Assembly (NCBI GenBank): GCA_016271365.2
Contig: CM057456.1
Span: 892,052,001 to 892,116,000 of the forward strand
From: Neoceratodus forsteri
Taxonomy: Eukaryota; Chordata; Ceratodontiformes; Ceratodontidae
Reading direction: 5' to 3'
Length of the DNA: 64,000 nucleotides
This document shows positions 23,054 to 33,530 of this stretch, piece after piece (the first letter of the stretch is position 1; every line of letters starts with the position of its first letter). The translations under genes and the position numbers were made by a program. The notes beneath the pieces are model-generated. The model was not told the DNA's origin, did not search any database, and saw only the letters and a program-made list of their open reading frames with translations.

Positions 23054-24668
23054 TCAGGATGTCTGCTTGGCAGGGGCTTTAGGCTGAGGGGTGGGTGCAG
23101 GCCTGCTCATCCCCCTTCTACCTCTCCCTCTGAAGAACCCCATCTGTGAAAAAGAAGAAGAGGCCTGTGCTTGGTAAAAAGGCCTTTGAAAAGGCCTGCC
23201 CCTGCCCCTGGACTGCTGCCTTTGAGGAGCTGCCTGCCTTTCCTTGGCCTGAGCACTCCTGTAAGTGGTCCTGTATTTGTCCATTTTCTTTATGTAATTC
23301 TCTGTCTGCTCCCCAAACAGAGAATTACCCACTACAGGAAAATCCATGGCCTTAGCCTGGGTATCCTGTGAGAGGCTAGTACATCTGAGCCAAGCCATTC
23401 TCTGAAGAGCCACAGATGTAGCCTTGACTCTTGATGATACATCATTGGAGTCCACAGCAGAATGAAACTGAACTTTTGATGCCTCAATCTCATCTGCAGC
23501 TACCTCCTCCAGCTCCTTGGCAAGCTGGAGGGAAGCCTGTTTAGCCAGTGCCAGTACAGTGTCCCACCTGGACTTCTGGTACCTGGCTGCATAGGCCATA
23601 TAAGTTTCCTGCCTGAGTCCCAAGGAAGATGCCATGTACTGCTTCTTTGCCATGGCATCAATCTTCCTGGAGTCCTTGTCTGGGGGGTGTGATGCCAAGG
23701 GAATGCTTGCCTTATCACAGGCAGGAGCCTGTACAACCCCAACATGGCTGCATTGCTGATAAAGGAACTCCATATCTGAGCCTGAAAGAGTATACCTCTT
23801 GTCCATTCTTCTATCCACAGGAGATATGGAATTGAGAGACTTAAGAATTTTTTGTGTCTGTTTCCCAAAAGATTTGTGGAGGGGAATAGACAGTCTCCTG
23901 GACTCTGGGATGTCCATCATCTCTACATAGTCAGGCTCCTTCTGATCCTCCACTACCTCCTCCACAGGAAGCTGCAGGGTATCAGACACCTTTCTGTAAA
24001 ACATGAAGTTCGAAGGGGACTCAGAAAGCCTAGGAGGAGAAACACCTGAAGGTCTGTCTGGGGAGATGTCCGGGTCAATAGGCACATCCAGACTTTCAAC
24101 ATCACCATAATCATCTTCCAACTCTCCTTCCTCATCAAACTCCAGTTCATAAAATTCTTCCAGGGTATAATCTTGAACCGGGGAACCGACCGAACCGAGC
24201 CTCTGCCAAAAGGTGCCGGATCAGTCGGAACCAGGGGAAGCGATTCCACAATACGAATCGCTTTGGCTATTTCTTCGGTGGTCGGAGTATGAGATTCTGG
24301 ATCCGAACCGGTCGATTTGTCTTTGCGTTTTCTTTTTGTCGGAACTGATTCCTCGGAATCGGCTCTCCTTTTGCCCGAAGAAGTATCACCCTGGTCAGAG
24401 GGCACTCCTTCTGGTTCGGTCGGAACCGAACCGGGCTGGCCATCTGGGTCAGCGGACTTCTCGGCCTCCCTTTCCCTCAGTCTACCTAATCTCTTCTCAA
24501 GGGTAGATTTGGGAAAATTTTTACAAATTTGGCAGTCTGAATCGACGTGGCCAAACCCCAGACAATAAACACAGGTGGTGTGGGGATCAGCCTTAGCAAA
24601 GACCTCCCCACACTCATTGCAGTGTTGAAACCCAGTGGGCCCGTTTTTTCCTTGGGTTTCTCAGACAT
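23054..24668 (-). pseudogene. DIRS-B gag-like gene (two frameshifts)
   Basis: The start MSEKPKEKTGPLGF is at 24668. A one-base loss in an A-run (compared with DIRS-C) then shifts the frame before the zinc motif HCNECGEVFAKADPHTTC ... CLGFGH ... CQIC. A second shift lies near 24180. The last 355 codons (24121-23054) are open: an acidic segment with DISPDRPSGVSPPRLSESPS, then GKQTQKILKSL, the conserved core MASSLGLRQETYMAYAARYQ, LQRMAWLRC and PVVGNSLFGEQTE. The C-terminus is Arg/Gly-rich and basic (RGRGRPF, FFRGRGRRG) and probably binds RNA. This open stretch makes it the best-preserved gag in the window. Confidence 0.82.
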
Positions 24669-25048
24669 GGCCAACCTAACCAAACTTACCCTTTTTTCGG
24701 CAACCGCAAGGCAAGACTCCCCTATCAGTTCCTGACCGTGTCACGGTCTTGGAAAAAAACATATTAAAACCCGTTTTTTTGGGAACCGATATGGACCAGT
24801 AACCACACACTAAAGGAAAATACAAAATTTACCTAAATGATCAGTTCCCACACTTTTTTACAAGTTCCACACAGAAAACAGAACAAAACCTATCTAGTAC
24901 TCACGGTACCACAGACAGACACTTGAACCGACTATGCGGAAACAACTTTTTGGTAGAAATCCAACCAAAAAACTGACACTTCAACCAACTTTGAACAGAG
25001 CAACAGGAGAAATCTCCGGAGCGACTGTACAGTGAGGCAGAGTAAAGA

Positions 25049-25198
25049 ATCTGACGGTTGCAGTTCGAATTACAACAGGCAGAGACATCAACCGAGCTCG
25101 AGATAAACATTCTATGCCATGCATAGAAAAGTTAATCCATTGTTCTCCGGGACAGTTTAAAGGGTGGGGCTAACTGCACTAGTCAGAATACAACAAGA
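25049..25198. repeat. DIRS-B right inverted terminal repeat
   Basis: Starts atctgacggttgcagttcga and ends near aatacaacaagac. It is the inverted copy of 19576-19730. Only about 14 bp (ttcatgttgtttga) lie outside it at this end. Confidence 0.9.
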
Positions 25199-25212
25199 CT
25201 TCATGTTGTTTG

Positions 25213-25236
25213 AACAACATATCCACGCCCCTAGAA
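25213..25236. repeat. Outer tip of DIRS-A right end, displaced by DIRS-B
   Basis: The bases aacaacatatccacgcccct followed by agaa match the complement of the second half of the DIRS-A ICR (11158-11182, written there as tttctaggggcatggatatg). They therefore belong to DIRS-A, not to DIRS-B. Confidence 0.85.
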
Positions 25237-25262
25237 TTGATATTTTCTTTATGTAGGACTCA

Positions 25263-25321
25263 CTAGTATAAATGAATTTAACAAAATAAGTAATGATGCT
25301 CCTTATCTAGTATATATCTGA
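25263..25321. repeat. Right copy of inverted flank around DIRS-A
   Basis: The block ctagtataaatga ... tatatatctga is the inverted, diverged copy of 10807-10865. In the paired frames (left on minus, right on plus) both read SINEFNKIS and then an x-NAP- or NDAP-like stretch. The repeat may once have been coding. Confidence 0.6.
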
Positions 25322-27921
25322 TAAAAGAGAATAATGTGAGTTGGCGTAAGGTGAGAGTTTATGAGGGAGACTCACACCTGCATGCTCTGTGACACTGAAC
25401 AAGTCCCAACAAAGAGAGAACTGTGTTGTTCATTTCTCATTTCAATGTCCAGCCTTTTCTTTGCCTCCAGAGAGTGCTTAATCACTGTCTGTTGTTACTG
25501 ATAAAGTTCTGTGACGCTAGTTTCCCTTCCTCCATACTGTCTGTTGTGTCAGTTCCATTGTTTCCTGACAATGATGTGTCATGGCATTAGCACTGACCAC
25601 TTAGGAACCCACTGTGTTTAACTCACACTAGCTGCAGTGAAGGGGATAAGTGTGAATTCTTGTCACTTCCGCTCCCATTCCTCAAGGGTGTGTAGGATAC
25701 AAAGCGGCAGCAGCAACAGTAGAAATAAATTGTAATAAATAATAATAAAGGGGAATACTACGGAGCACATAGATCCTATTTAATGTTTATGCAGATATGA
25801 TTTTTTTTTAAATCCAGTTAGAGCAGTGATGCTGAATTTGTAGTACTGATTTATCATGGCTCTTCTGTAATAAGTGCTCCTCTACTTTATAAAAACAAAA
25901 GTGACTATAAAGATTTATTGCCCCAAAGGCCTTTCTCCTTTACCCCTCCCCCCCTTGCCACTTTAGTGTGTGTCTGCATAGCATTCATTAATGTTCCAGA
26001 AATGGGGACAGACAGATTGAAATAGTCATTCAGTCATGGGCTCCCGAATTACAGTGGCTATTAACAAACATGCTTTGTATTTTCAGTAACTTATGTAGCA
26101 CTGGGGCTGCACCTCACTCTTTTCCCATTCTTCCTCCTCTAATACCCCCCTCCCAAAAAAAAAAACAACACATTATTAGGACAGTGCTGATGCTTTTCTA
26201 AATCAGTATTGCAGTTTGGTATATACAGTATGTAAATGCAATCATTGAACAAGCATGATGCCACCCTTTTAATGCCATGTACATGACAGTGTAATTATTA
26301 CTTAGCTGTACTTCATTTTTGTGATTTTATAGGAGGACTTTTATTTGATTATTAGGTATCTCCTGCAGAAAACATTTTAAGCAACCACAGCAGGTTTTGC
26401 ATTTTTAGTTCTCCGATGCCAGATCCTTGTTGGAAGTGTATGCACATTACTGTGCAAGCTGAAGGCACTGTGAATGTTCAGTGTAATCAACGTGGATGTG
26501 CTAAGTGATACAGTGCACCACACAGAAGCCAGCCTGTGACAGGTAAACTGCCAGATATTGTTGCGAAATTGGAAAGAGGTAGGGGAGGGGAGATTTTGGC
26601 ATACACACCTATCTACAGCATTTTCTAACCTGAAGGCACATTTGGTAGCTGCTGAATGTACGGGCATGAAAGATGAATGTTCGATTTCCAGCACAGTCTG
26701 AAAACAGAGCAAATCACTATACTGCTCATTGCGTGTGTTTCAGCGCCCCCCCCCCTCCCCTGCCCACAGACATTGTTAATATATAAATGTTACATTCTCA
26801 GTAGGAATTAAGTAGCACACATGGGCTAGGTTAGATAAAAAAAGTAAATGAACAGCATGATGTGTAAAGAAACACCCATAAACATTTACTCAAACCGGTA
26901 ATCTTGAAATACATAGCAAGATCACTATCTGCTTTTAAATATCATCGTTTACATGACATCGGTGCCACTGCCAAAAATAAGTAAATAAAATCCCACTGCT
27001 AAGTCCTGCCACAAACTACCAGATATTCTTGCTGCACATCAAAGGACAAAATGAAAAGGCTGCATAGTGGACTTCAGGCAAGTAGTAATGGCATACAAAG
27101 TAATAAAAAAATATCCACTAAAAGCATGCTGCTGTAATCCATCTCCATCAAGTCCATTATTCTTATTTTTCAAAACATTTATATTTTCTTATCAAATACT
27201 TGTGGAGGACATACTGTAAGCAGACAATTCCAATATTCTAAATGAAAGAGTGACAGTACTGCAAGAACTTATCCTAATTGAATGTTAACACTGTACAGTA
27301 CTACAATACTGCACACATTCATATACTACACAGTATAAACACTGCTTGATCTGTCCATCACAAAAGCAGATTCTTGCAAATATGAATGTAGTTTTTATTA
27401 TTATTATGGGCCATTTATAGGAGGATAGATGACAGTAAAATGCCTCAGCGTGAACTTTCTCTGTTCCATTCACGGAGACACGGAGCTGCTGCCTGTAAAG
27501 AGGGATCTGCAGAATTTATAATTTTTCTTAGTAATTTCAGTCTTGTAATGCCTGGGTTTACAGAATGTGAAAAAATATTTTTCCTATTTGAAAATGTAAA
27601 CAAACGAGATCTGATATATTGCAAAATGTTGCTGCAAAATGCAGACACCCTTATTGATGTGGAATCCCTGTATAACAACTATAAGAATTACATATTTCCT
27701 AGACAAAGAACCTCTGTGCGCAAGCACTGAGGTAATGGTTACCCCAAAGGGCATTTGGCTGGGAAGCCAAGTTTCAAAGAAATACAAAATCACACATGCC
27801 CCCACAATGCAAAGCATCATGGGCTGCATATGCAAATCACCACAGAATATTATGCTGGTTCAACTTTAAGCAAAAATGCATGATGCCGAAAGGCCTCTCA
27901 CTCAGTTTGCAAAGGGTGCTA
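25322..27921. other. Non-coding stretch, nothing recognised
   Basis: A/T-rich DNA with an aataat run near 25730-25750, a C-run near 26742-26755 and A-runs near 26155. Short frames (26377-26712 minus, 27440-27730 plus, 27584-27835 minus) contain no domain I recognise. Confidence 0.4.
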
Positions 27922-27990
27922 ACAGATAGATATTTCCTGTTCAGCAATAAGGATAACAGATGAGACATTTCCTGTTCAGCAATAAGAATG
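27922..27990. repeat. 34-bp tandem duplication
   Basis: Two head-to-tail units share acagat, tttcctgttcagcaataag and a purine-rich end: 27922-27955 and 27956-27990. Confidence 0.8.
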
Positions 27991-28115
27991 AGTCAGTTAT
28001 GAAAAAGGCAAAACTTCACCACTGACTTACCAGTATACAATACTTTATTTTATTATGTTAGTTTTGAAATACTATACGAGTATTCAGCCCACGTACAGTA
28101 CTCTGTTTACAGGAT

Positions 28116-28427
28116 TCAGGTTAAATGCATGGCAAGGTATGAAACAAAAAAGTAGGCGATCAAAGTTAAACTTGGAGCAGAAGCACACAGACTTTCAACT
28201 TTTTCATGCGTGTGTTTTACATCTACCTGTAGCTGATCAAGTCTTACATGGCACTGGCAGGTAGACCCTTGCTGTATGTTACCCAGTTGCAGCTGCCATT
28301 CTTCCACTCGCTTTTGGAGACACCAGAAAATCTGCCTGGCAGTGAGATAGCATATTTCACAGACACACAGGACAATGCAGATGGCAGAAGCTCCAACCAT
28401 AAAAAAAGTGAAGGTCATCTTCTTGGT
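28116..28427 (-). pseudogene. Connexin fragment 2 (Cx31-like TM4 and C-terminal tail)
   Basis: The minus-strand frame starts TKKMTFTFFMVGASAICIVL, continues CVCEICYLTARQIFWCLQKR (fourth membrane segment and first cytoplasmic residues) and includes GSTCQCHVRLDQLQ. Near its end it reads LCASAPSLTLI, which closely resembles the extreme C-terminus of Cx31 (GJB3). The frame then runs 13 codons past where the family normally stops, to a stop at 28116. TKK stands where connexins have TEK. Everything upstream (TM1-3, both extracellular loops) is absent and a tandem array abuts the break. It is either the last part of a dead gene or a captured fragment. Function is lost. Confidence 0.78.
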
Positions 28428-28429
28428 CC

Positions 28430-28675
28430 ACTATACTACCAAAGAAAGTTTTTTTTTTTTTTCAATTACTTAACTAGTGGGGCAACACCAGGGAAAGGGA
28501 TAGACAACCAACGATTTTTTTTAATTACTTAATTAGTGGGGTGACATGGGGGGGGGGCATAGACAACCAGAGAAAGTGTTTTTTTTTTTATTAACTAGTG
28601 GGGTGACATCTGAAATCAGGGAAGGAGGATCAATAAACAATCTTGGAAAGTGCTTTTTTTTTTTTTACAGTGCCT
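28430..28675. repeat. A/T-rich tandem array next to connexin fragment 2
   Basis: Three or four imperfect units of about 60-90 bp are visible. Each has a T-run, attactta(a/t)ctagtggggtgacat or similar, a G-rich spacer and catagacaaccagagaaagtg. It is the same family as the array at 9715-9870, in the same order relative to the connexin piece. T-runs differ in length between units, as expected from slippage. Confidence 0.7.
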
Positions 28676-29299
28676 TCTGCCAGTGAATAACTCTCTTTGG
28701 TTACAAGGACAGCAAGACGACACCCCAGGACAGCATGCTCTCCATAATGAATGGTAACTGCCATCTTGCGGCCAAGAGAGAAAGTGCATTAAACAGCTTC
28801 TGTAATGCCACATTTAACACCGTATTAGCCTTAACAAAGAGCATCATACTGAAGTACTGCCTCTGTAACGACCGGCATAACGTGCTACTGGGAAAAATTT
28901 TAATGACAACCACTGTATATGTGTGTACTCAATTATTATTGCTTTTCACTTTAGAAGACATTCAGATTCAATGGTATATACTACGGTTGTTTTGTGCTCC
29001 GTGCCTAATTATTGGTGAGGTTACCCATGCTTCAGGGTAATTGCTAGCCAGTTGTTTTTGCTATCTGTGATACAGGGGTTTGTTGTTCAGGATTTTCCTT
29101 ATGGTTAGAATCCTGTTGTTTCAGCTGATTCAAAAGGCACAGATTCTAAGTTGGATATCGCTTGTGTTGTTCATGTAGATGAAGATGGGTGGTGTTTGCG
29201 AAAGAAGACATGATGGTATTGAGAATCCTTTGTTTAGAAAGATTAAGAGTTTACTAAAATGTGTACTGTACTGTTTCTCGAAAGTGTGTTTATTATGTA
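28676..29299. other. Non-coding stretch, nothing recognised
   Basis: Overlapping short frames on both strands (28735-29040 plus, 28701-28913 minus) show no recognisable motif. Confidence 0.4.
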
Positions 29300-29444
29300 A
29301 GTAATAATACCCGACAGGGTGGGCATTATTGGGATACAACGGACCGCCCAGGGGCGTGATGAGGCCCGACACTGCAGGCGGAGGGCCTTACAGCTCATGG
29401 AAGGTCCGTTATATCCCATAATGCCCACCCTGGAGGGTATTACT
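29300..29444. mobile_element. Short MITE with about 43-bp inverted termini
   Basis: The left arm is agtaataatacccgacaggg, then tgggcattattgggata and caacggacc. It is inverted at the right: ggtccgttatatcccataat, then gcccaccctggagggtattact. The arms differ at a few positions. The central about 55 bp are G/C-rich and non-coding. The superfamily is unassigned. Confidence 0.75.
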
Positions 29445-29814
29445 ACACTTAGAAAATGGGCTATAGGTGACCTTTTAAAAATATATACAAAATTAAAAAA
29501 TATATATTTAAAAAAAGTATTAAAAGTAACAGTTGTAGTAAAGTAGTTCCTGTATTAGAATAATTACCTGTGGAGGGCATTGCTGTTTTATTTTAAGCAG
29601 TTTTTTTAAATGAGCATGTTCTGTAGGGACACTGTCATGTTCTGTGGTTCTTCGTATGGCCATTTAATTTATGTTTCTGTTGAATAAAGTCCGAGAAGTC
29701 AATGTTTTTTTCCCATTAAGATAACATTTTATTGGGAGCCGTTTATGAATCAGTCATCCGGACTGAAATAATGCAGTCTGCTTGGTGCCACGTGGTCGCT
29801 GACATTGCAGTAGT
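29445..29814. other. Non-coding stretch, nothing recognised
   Basis: A/T-rich with a short aaaatatat run near 29480-29510 and an aataaag word near 29684. No gene is supported. Confidence 0.4.
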
Positions 29815-30170
29815 ATGAAATGATGAGGACTCGAGATCTGCGTTTCGGGAGGCTATAGAAGTATGAGTGATGTGTAGTGTTTTTTATACTGAGTCCTAGG
29901 AATATATTATTTAACAAAACCGAGGTCTACCTTCTCCAAAATTTTAATTTTAGAAAGTGAAACCAGGATCGACTCTGTGCATGTGCAGCACGTGCAATCT
30001 TTCGGAGTCCCGATTTCACTTTTAAATGTAAATTCATGGTTAGCCATTGGTTTTATAAAAATATATTTGTAGGACTCAGTATACAAACTACTATACAGCA
30101 CTCTCATATTTTCATAGACTCCCGAAACACCGACTTCGAGTCATGCAGCAGTTGTCATTATTTCATGAAC
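29815..30170. mobile_element. Foldback element of about 350 bp
   Basis: Arms of about 170 bp mirror each other. Left blocks tgaaatgatgaggact, tttcgggaggctatagaa, tatactgagtcctaggaata and agaaagtgaaaccaggatcg reappear inverted in reverse order at 30045-30165 and 30005-30030. The centre (about 29980-29995) is itself palindromic (gcatgtgcagcacgtgc). Arms are diverged, so it is older than the hairpin at 8000-8122. No coding capacity. Confidence 0.72.
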
Positions 30171-32190
30171 GGGGGAAATGCTGTGGCTGGCAAGTTTTGC
30201 CATTCGGGCAGTCCCAGGATTCCTTAAGTAATGGGGCACCCGAAAGTGGCACTTGTTATTCTGAGGGTGTTGTTGAGAAATAACAGCCCAGGTCTAAGGG
30301 TGTTTTAGCCAATCAGAAAAGAGCTTTTCTGGTGCCCATTTTCTAAAACTGGTTAATGTTTTGGTTTGAAATCAGCGGGCAATGGTTATTTTAACATTTC
30401 ATTTCAGCAAATGCCTCATTGAAGTGTTCCTTGCAAAGAGAAGCTGCTTTTCACACAGCTACATGTGTCCAACAATTCATGCCAGCCCCTCTGGGCTGAC
30501 AGCCAAATTACTTAACCCTATTCTGACTAGATTCAAACTTCTACAGTAACAATTTATGAGCCATAAACACATGTATATCCATTTTTCTTTGCTCTTGATG
30601 TCAATATGATGTCATCATTGCACTGTATTTCATGGAACAGGTAATTTCTATCACCCATTTCCATACTGAGCCATTTTATAATGCACCGCATTTTAATGCC
30701 CACTTGTTCCATGATACAGCACTGTATTAATTCACATCCTATATATTAATTTTTGTTCTCTCACGAAGGTATATACCTTAGTATGGCTCAGTGCTTGACT
30801 GCACTGCTGTTTCAAACTTAAATGGCTGTGTTTGATTCCCAGCAACCATCATTTTCATACTATGTGACCTTTAGCAAGTAACTTGACCTTCTTGTGTTTC
30901 AAAATTCAATGTCACTACCAGTTCAAACGTGATGTGTGTGTCCCTACCTAAAGTACCCATTTTCACACAAAATGTATATTTTCATGGAAACACACCAAGG
31001 GTGAATCCTACAATTATTATTTATTTTTTTTTTTTACAGTACTTGCACTCTGTCTGAACAAAAAGGACAGACATTTGCTTCTAGGCTTCCAGCCAAATCC
31101 CAATGCCTTCCTTCACAAAGGTTTAGTTATAACACAGTTTCTTTGTTCCTGAACAATATCACGTGATTCCCATACTACACAAGGCGCAGGGGGGTGGGGG
31201 TACTCACCACCCCCAGTATTTTTTTTTTTTTTCACATATACAGTATACTGTTAAAAAGAAATATTACAGCTGTTTTTGAGAGAGCTTACCATCTATGGTT
31301 ATAAACAATAATTGTTTTTTTTAGAATGCATTCTAAGATATACGTACATATGGTATTACCATCAATCCGGATCTTTTATGAACTCAGTTGACATTTTGTA
31401 ATGTTTAGAATAAGAGAACCCAAGGACACTTGGCTTCTCTTGTCCTATTAAAATAATTTGATTTTATTTTCAAGTTTTGTAGTTTGTGTTGTTTTTTTCT
31501 TTCTCCTAGGAAAAAGAAAGTTCCCCATTTTCTGGTAACATATGAAGCCACCTTTCCTAACACAACTGCAATATAATTTTGTTATAATTTGAAAAGTATA
31601 TGTATTGGGAACAGCAATGGGGCCACCCCATTACCAACTATCCAGTGTACACCTTTTACGGTGCTGACTGACTGGCTACTAAAATTGCCAGACCATTTCT
31701 GTTTCAACATCCATGTCACCACCAACAGCTCAGCCCTTTCATTGCTACAGTGCTCGAGCTGCCTCTTTTACTACAGCAGGGGTTCAAGGGGGGACCACAC
31801 CCTTCCTTCCAGTACAACACCCACAGAGGTTGCAAGGTACATCACTGTCTTCCTATAGGGGTAAATAAAATAAAATATGTATTTGCTAATAACTATTTGT
31901 TATTTACAGGTTTAGAAAAGACCCAATGTATTCTAACAGTATAATCCAGCTCAGTCACTCTCCTTTTTCTAGTGCAAACAGCTAAACCGCACAAAACCTA
32001 TCACTGGTGCATGGCATGGGCTTCTGCCCTCAGCAAGTAATCAGCAGAGCTGGAGTGGGGGATTGTGCATGTATTTCCACATATTCATCTCTTTTGATTG
32101 TCTTTTCAGCTTTCTTATCCTGTCAGACAAATACAAAACAACTTTCCATAGCCTTACAGCAATGGATGCAATCATTTGCCTTCTATAATC
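30171..32190. other. Non-coding stretch; one possible small foldback
   Basis: No gene was recognised. ctgtatttcatggaacaggt near 30624 and acttgttccatgatacagca near 30702 are inverted and could bound a small MITE of about 110 bp (weak). T-runs lie near 31023-31035 and 31218-31232. Confidence 0.4.
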
Positions 32191-32194
32191 ACAA

Positions 32195-32335
32195 ACAAGT
32201 TTCCCGTCTTTCGGATGAGACGTTAAACCGAGGTCCCATCTGCCTGGATTGGTGGTAGTTCAGGTGGATGTTAAAGATACCATGGCACTTATCGAAAAGA
32301 GTAGGGGAATTTCCCCAGTGTCCTGGCCAAATTTA
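32195..32335 (+). mobile_element. SINE/LINE tail fragment
   Basis: The segment containing tctttcggatgagacgttaa accgaggtcc, accatggcacttatcgaaaa gagtagggga and tgtcctggccaaatt is a conserved tail I recognise as shared by SINEs and related LINE tails in many vertebrates. No tRNA-like promoter half was identified upstream, so it is probably 5'-truncated. An A-run (32347-32358) follows. Confidence 0.6.
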
Positions 32336-32339
32336 TCTC

Positions 32340-33366
32340 ATTCACTTAAAAAAAAAAAATACCACTAACAGCTTAATCTAGTTTAAGGTCAGTTGGCATT
32401 CATCTGTACCCCCTTCCCCCGGGCCATGCCTGAAAATAGGCAGGATTTGTCTAGTGCACTTACCCGGTCAACAAAAACTAACTAAAACTATAATTTCAAA
32501 GTTCTAAAACATTGCATACCCTGAAAAAGCCTTACAAGTTAACAAGAAAACAGGGTGGTGGGTTGCTCAAATAATTCTTTCAATTAAAACTAAGTAATTT
32601 TTACCAAGGACTTGCAACTCACAAACTTGAATTGTACCCCACCCTCTGCAACTTATTCCATGGTTGTGCTCAACACAAGTATATTCAGAATACTCTAAGA
32701 TTCCTGGACTCTAAACTTTCACTCTATATTTGTTCTGTTGATTAAAATTTATTTTATGCATTATGCTCAATACTGACATTGTTCTATTGCAAATAAAAAA
32801 AAAAGTTTATGTTTTATGTTTATGCTATTATGATTTGGTATACATCTTGCTACACTTTATCAAGTGTGTATTCAGAAAACTGCTCCACATTTATGAATGT
32901 TTTTAATGCCTATAACCAAACCTAGATACTGGGGCCAGCATTGCTGACTCATCCGTACACTATGTTCCAAGCAAAACCCCAGACAAATTAATGCTCTGTT
33001 TGTCTCATCACTCTCAGGTACCCCTGGAAAATAAAGTCCACTCTATGCATGTCTTGTGATTTTAAATCTTAAATTATAATACGGCAGACTTTAGATTCTG
33101 CTCCAAAACCTATGCTTCCAGGCTCCACAGTAGGCCTTACCTCACTCAGTACTTTGGAATATTTCACAATACAGTGTAAAGAAGGTAGACCCTTTCACTT
33201 GTCACAGGTGCAACAGGCACTATCATCAGTTGGTATAGGCCAGCAATATATTTGTCCCACTATTGCATGGTGGAACAGGCATAGTGCCATAAGCTGTATG
33301 TTTTAAGTGTGATAACATTAAAAGATTTTATAACACAGGCCTCAGTCAGGCCTGCCTGCAACACAT
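32340..33366. other. Non-coding stretch, nothing recognised
   Basis: No gene, RNA or element signature was seen between the SINE-like tail and the L1-A target duplication. A 64-codon frame at 33112-33306 has no support. Confidence 0.4.
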
Positions 33367-33382
33367 AGACAGGGAAATCAGG
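33367..33382. repeat. L1-A target-site duplication, left copy
   Basis: agacagggaaatcagg, identical over 16 bp to 51106-51121. The two copies bracket L1-A with its nested insertions. Confidence 0.93.
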
Positions 33383-33530
33383 AGGACTTCAGGATGAGCT
33401 GTCGGCTGGAATGCAGCACTGAAAGATCAAGCTCCAGGGACCCGACAAAAAAACTCCCAGAATCAGTACAAAACAAATCAAAACCAGAAAAACCTTTTTA
33501 TACAAGAGGCTAGAGGAGTTACAGAACTGA

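Larger units (their letters stand above)
19534..25212 (-). mobile_element. DIRS-B, complete-length YR retrotransposon inside DIRS-A terminal repeat
   Basis: A full-length (about 5.7 kb) DIRS element coded on the minus strand. The left end is agaaaaaattactcacc and the right end is cttcatgttgtttga, both confirmed by the ICR at 19984-20085. It sits about 22 bp inside the right end of DIRS-A, between gtgtgaatagaa and aacaacatatcc. It belongs to the same subfamily as DIRS-C at 42-48 kb: the ITRs, ICR and gag, RT and YR proteins match closely. Its genes have only a few lesions each (gag frameshift, RT stop, loss of one RT Asp, RNase H frameshift, YR frameshift), so it is younger than DIRS-A. Confidence 0.92.
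10886..25236 (-). mobile_element. DIRS-A, YR retrotransposon carrying two nested insertions
   Basis: A DIRS-type retrotransposon coded on the minus strand, in the order gag, RT/RNase H, methyltransferase-like region, YR, then ICR. Its own sequence is in three blocks: 10886 to about 16497, about 19335-19533, and about 25212-25236. They are separated by a CR1/L2-type LINE and by DIRS-B. The outer ends were placed by matching to the ICR. The left end begins tacaggttactcacctgta and the right end finishes catatccacgcccctagaa. Removing the insertions leaves about 5.8 kb, a normal DIRS length. DIRS elements integrate through a tyrosine recombinase and leave no target duplication; none was seen. It is more G/C-rich than its surroundings and its genes are broken. 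Confidence 0.9.

Noticed and set aside
9598..28427. A functional connexin gene spanning both fragments
   Set aside because: Both fragments contain the same TM4 region, so they are two copies, not two exons. The first three membrane segments and the first loop were not found.
30624..30722. Small inverted pair ctgtatttcatggaacaggt / acttgttccatgatacagca
   Set aside because: Arms of about 20 bp with mismatches; too short to list as an element without copy evidence.
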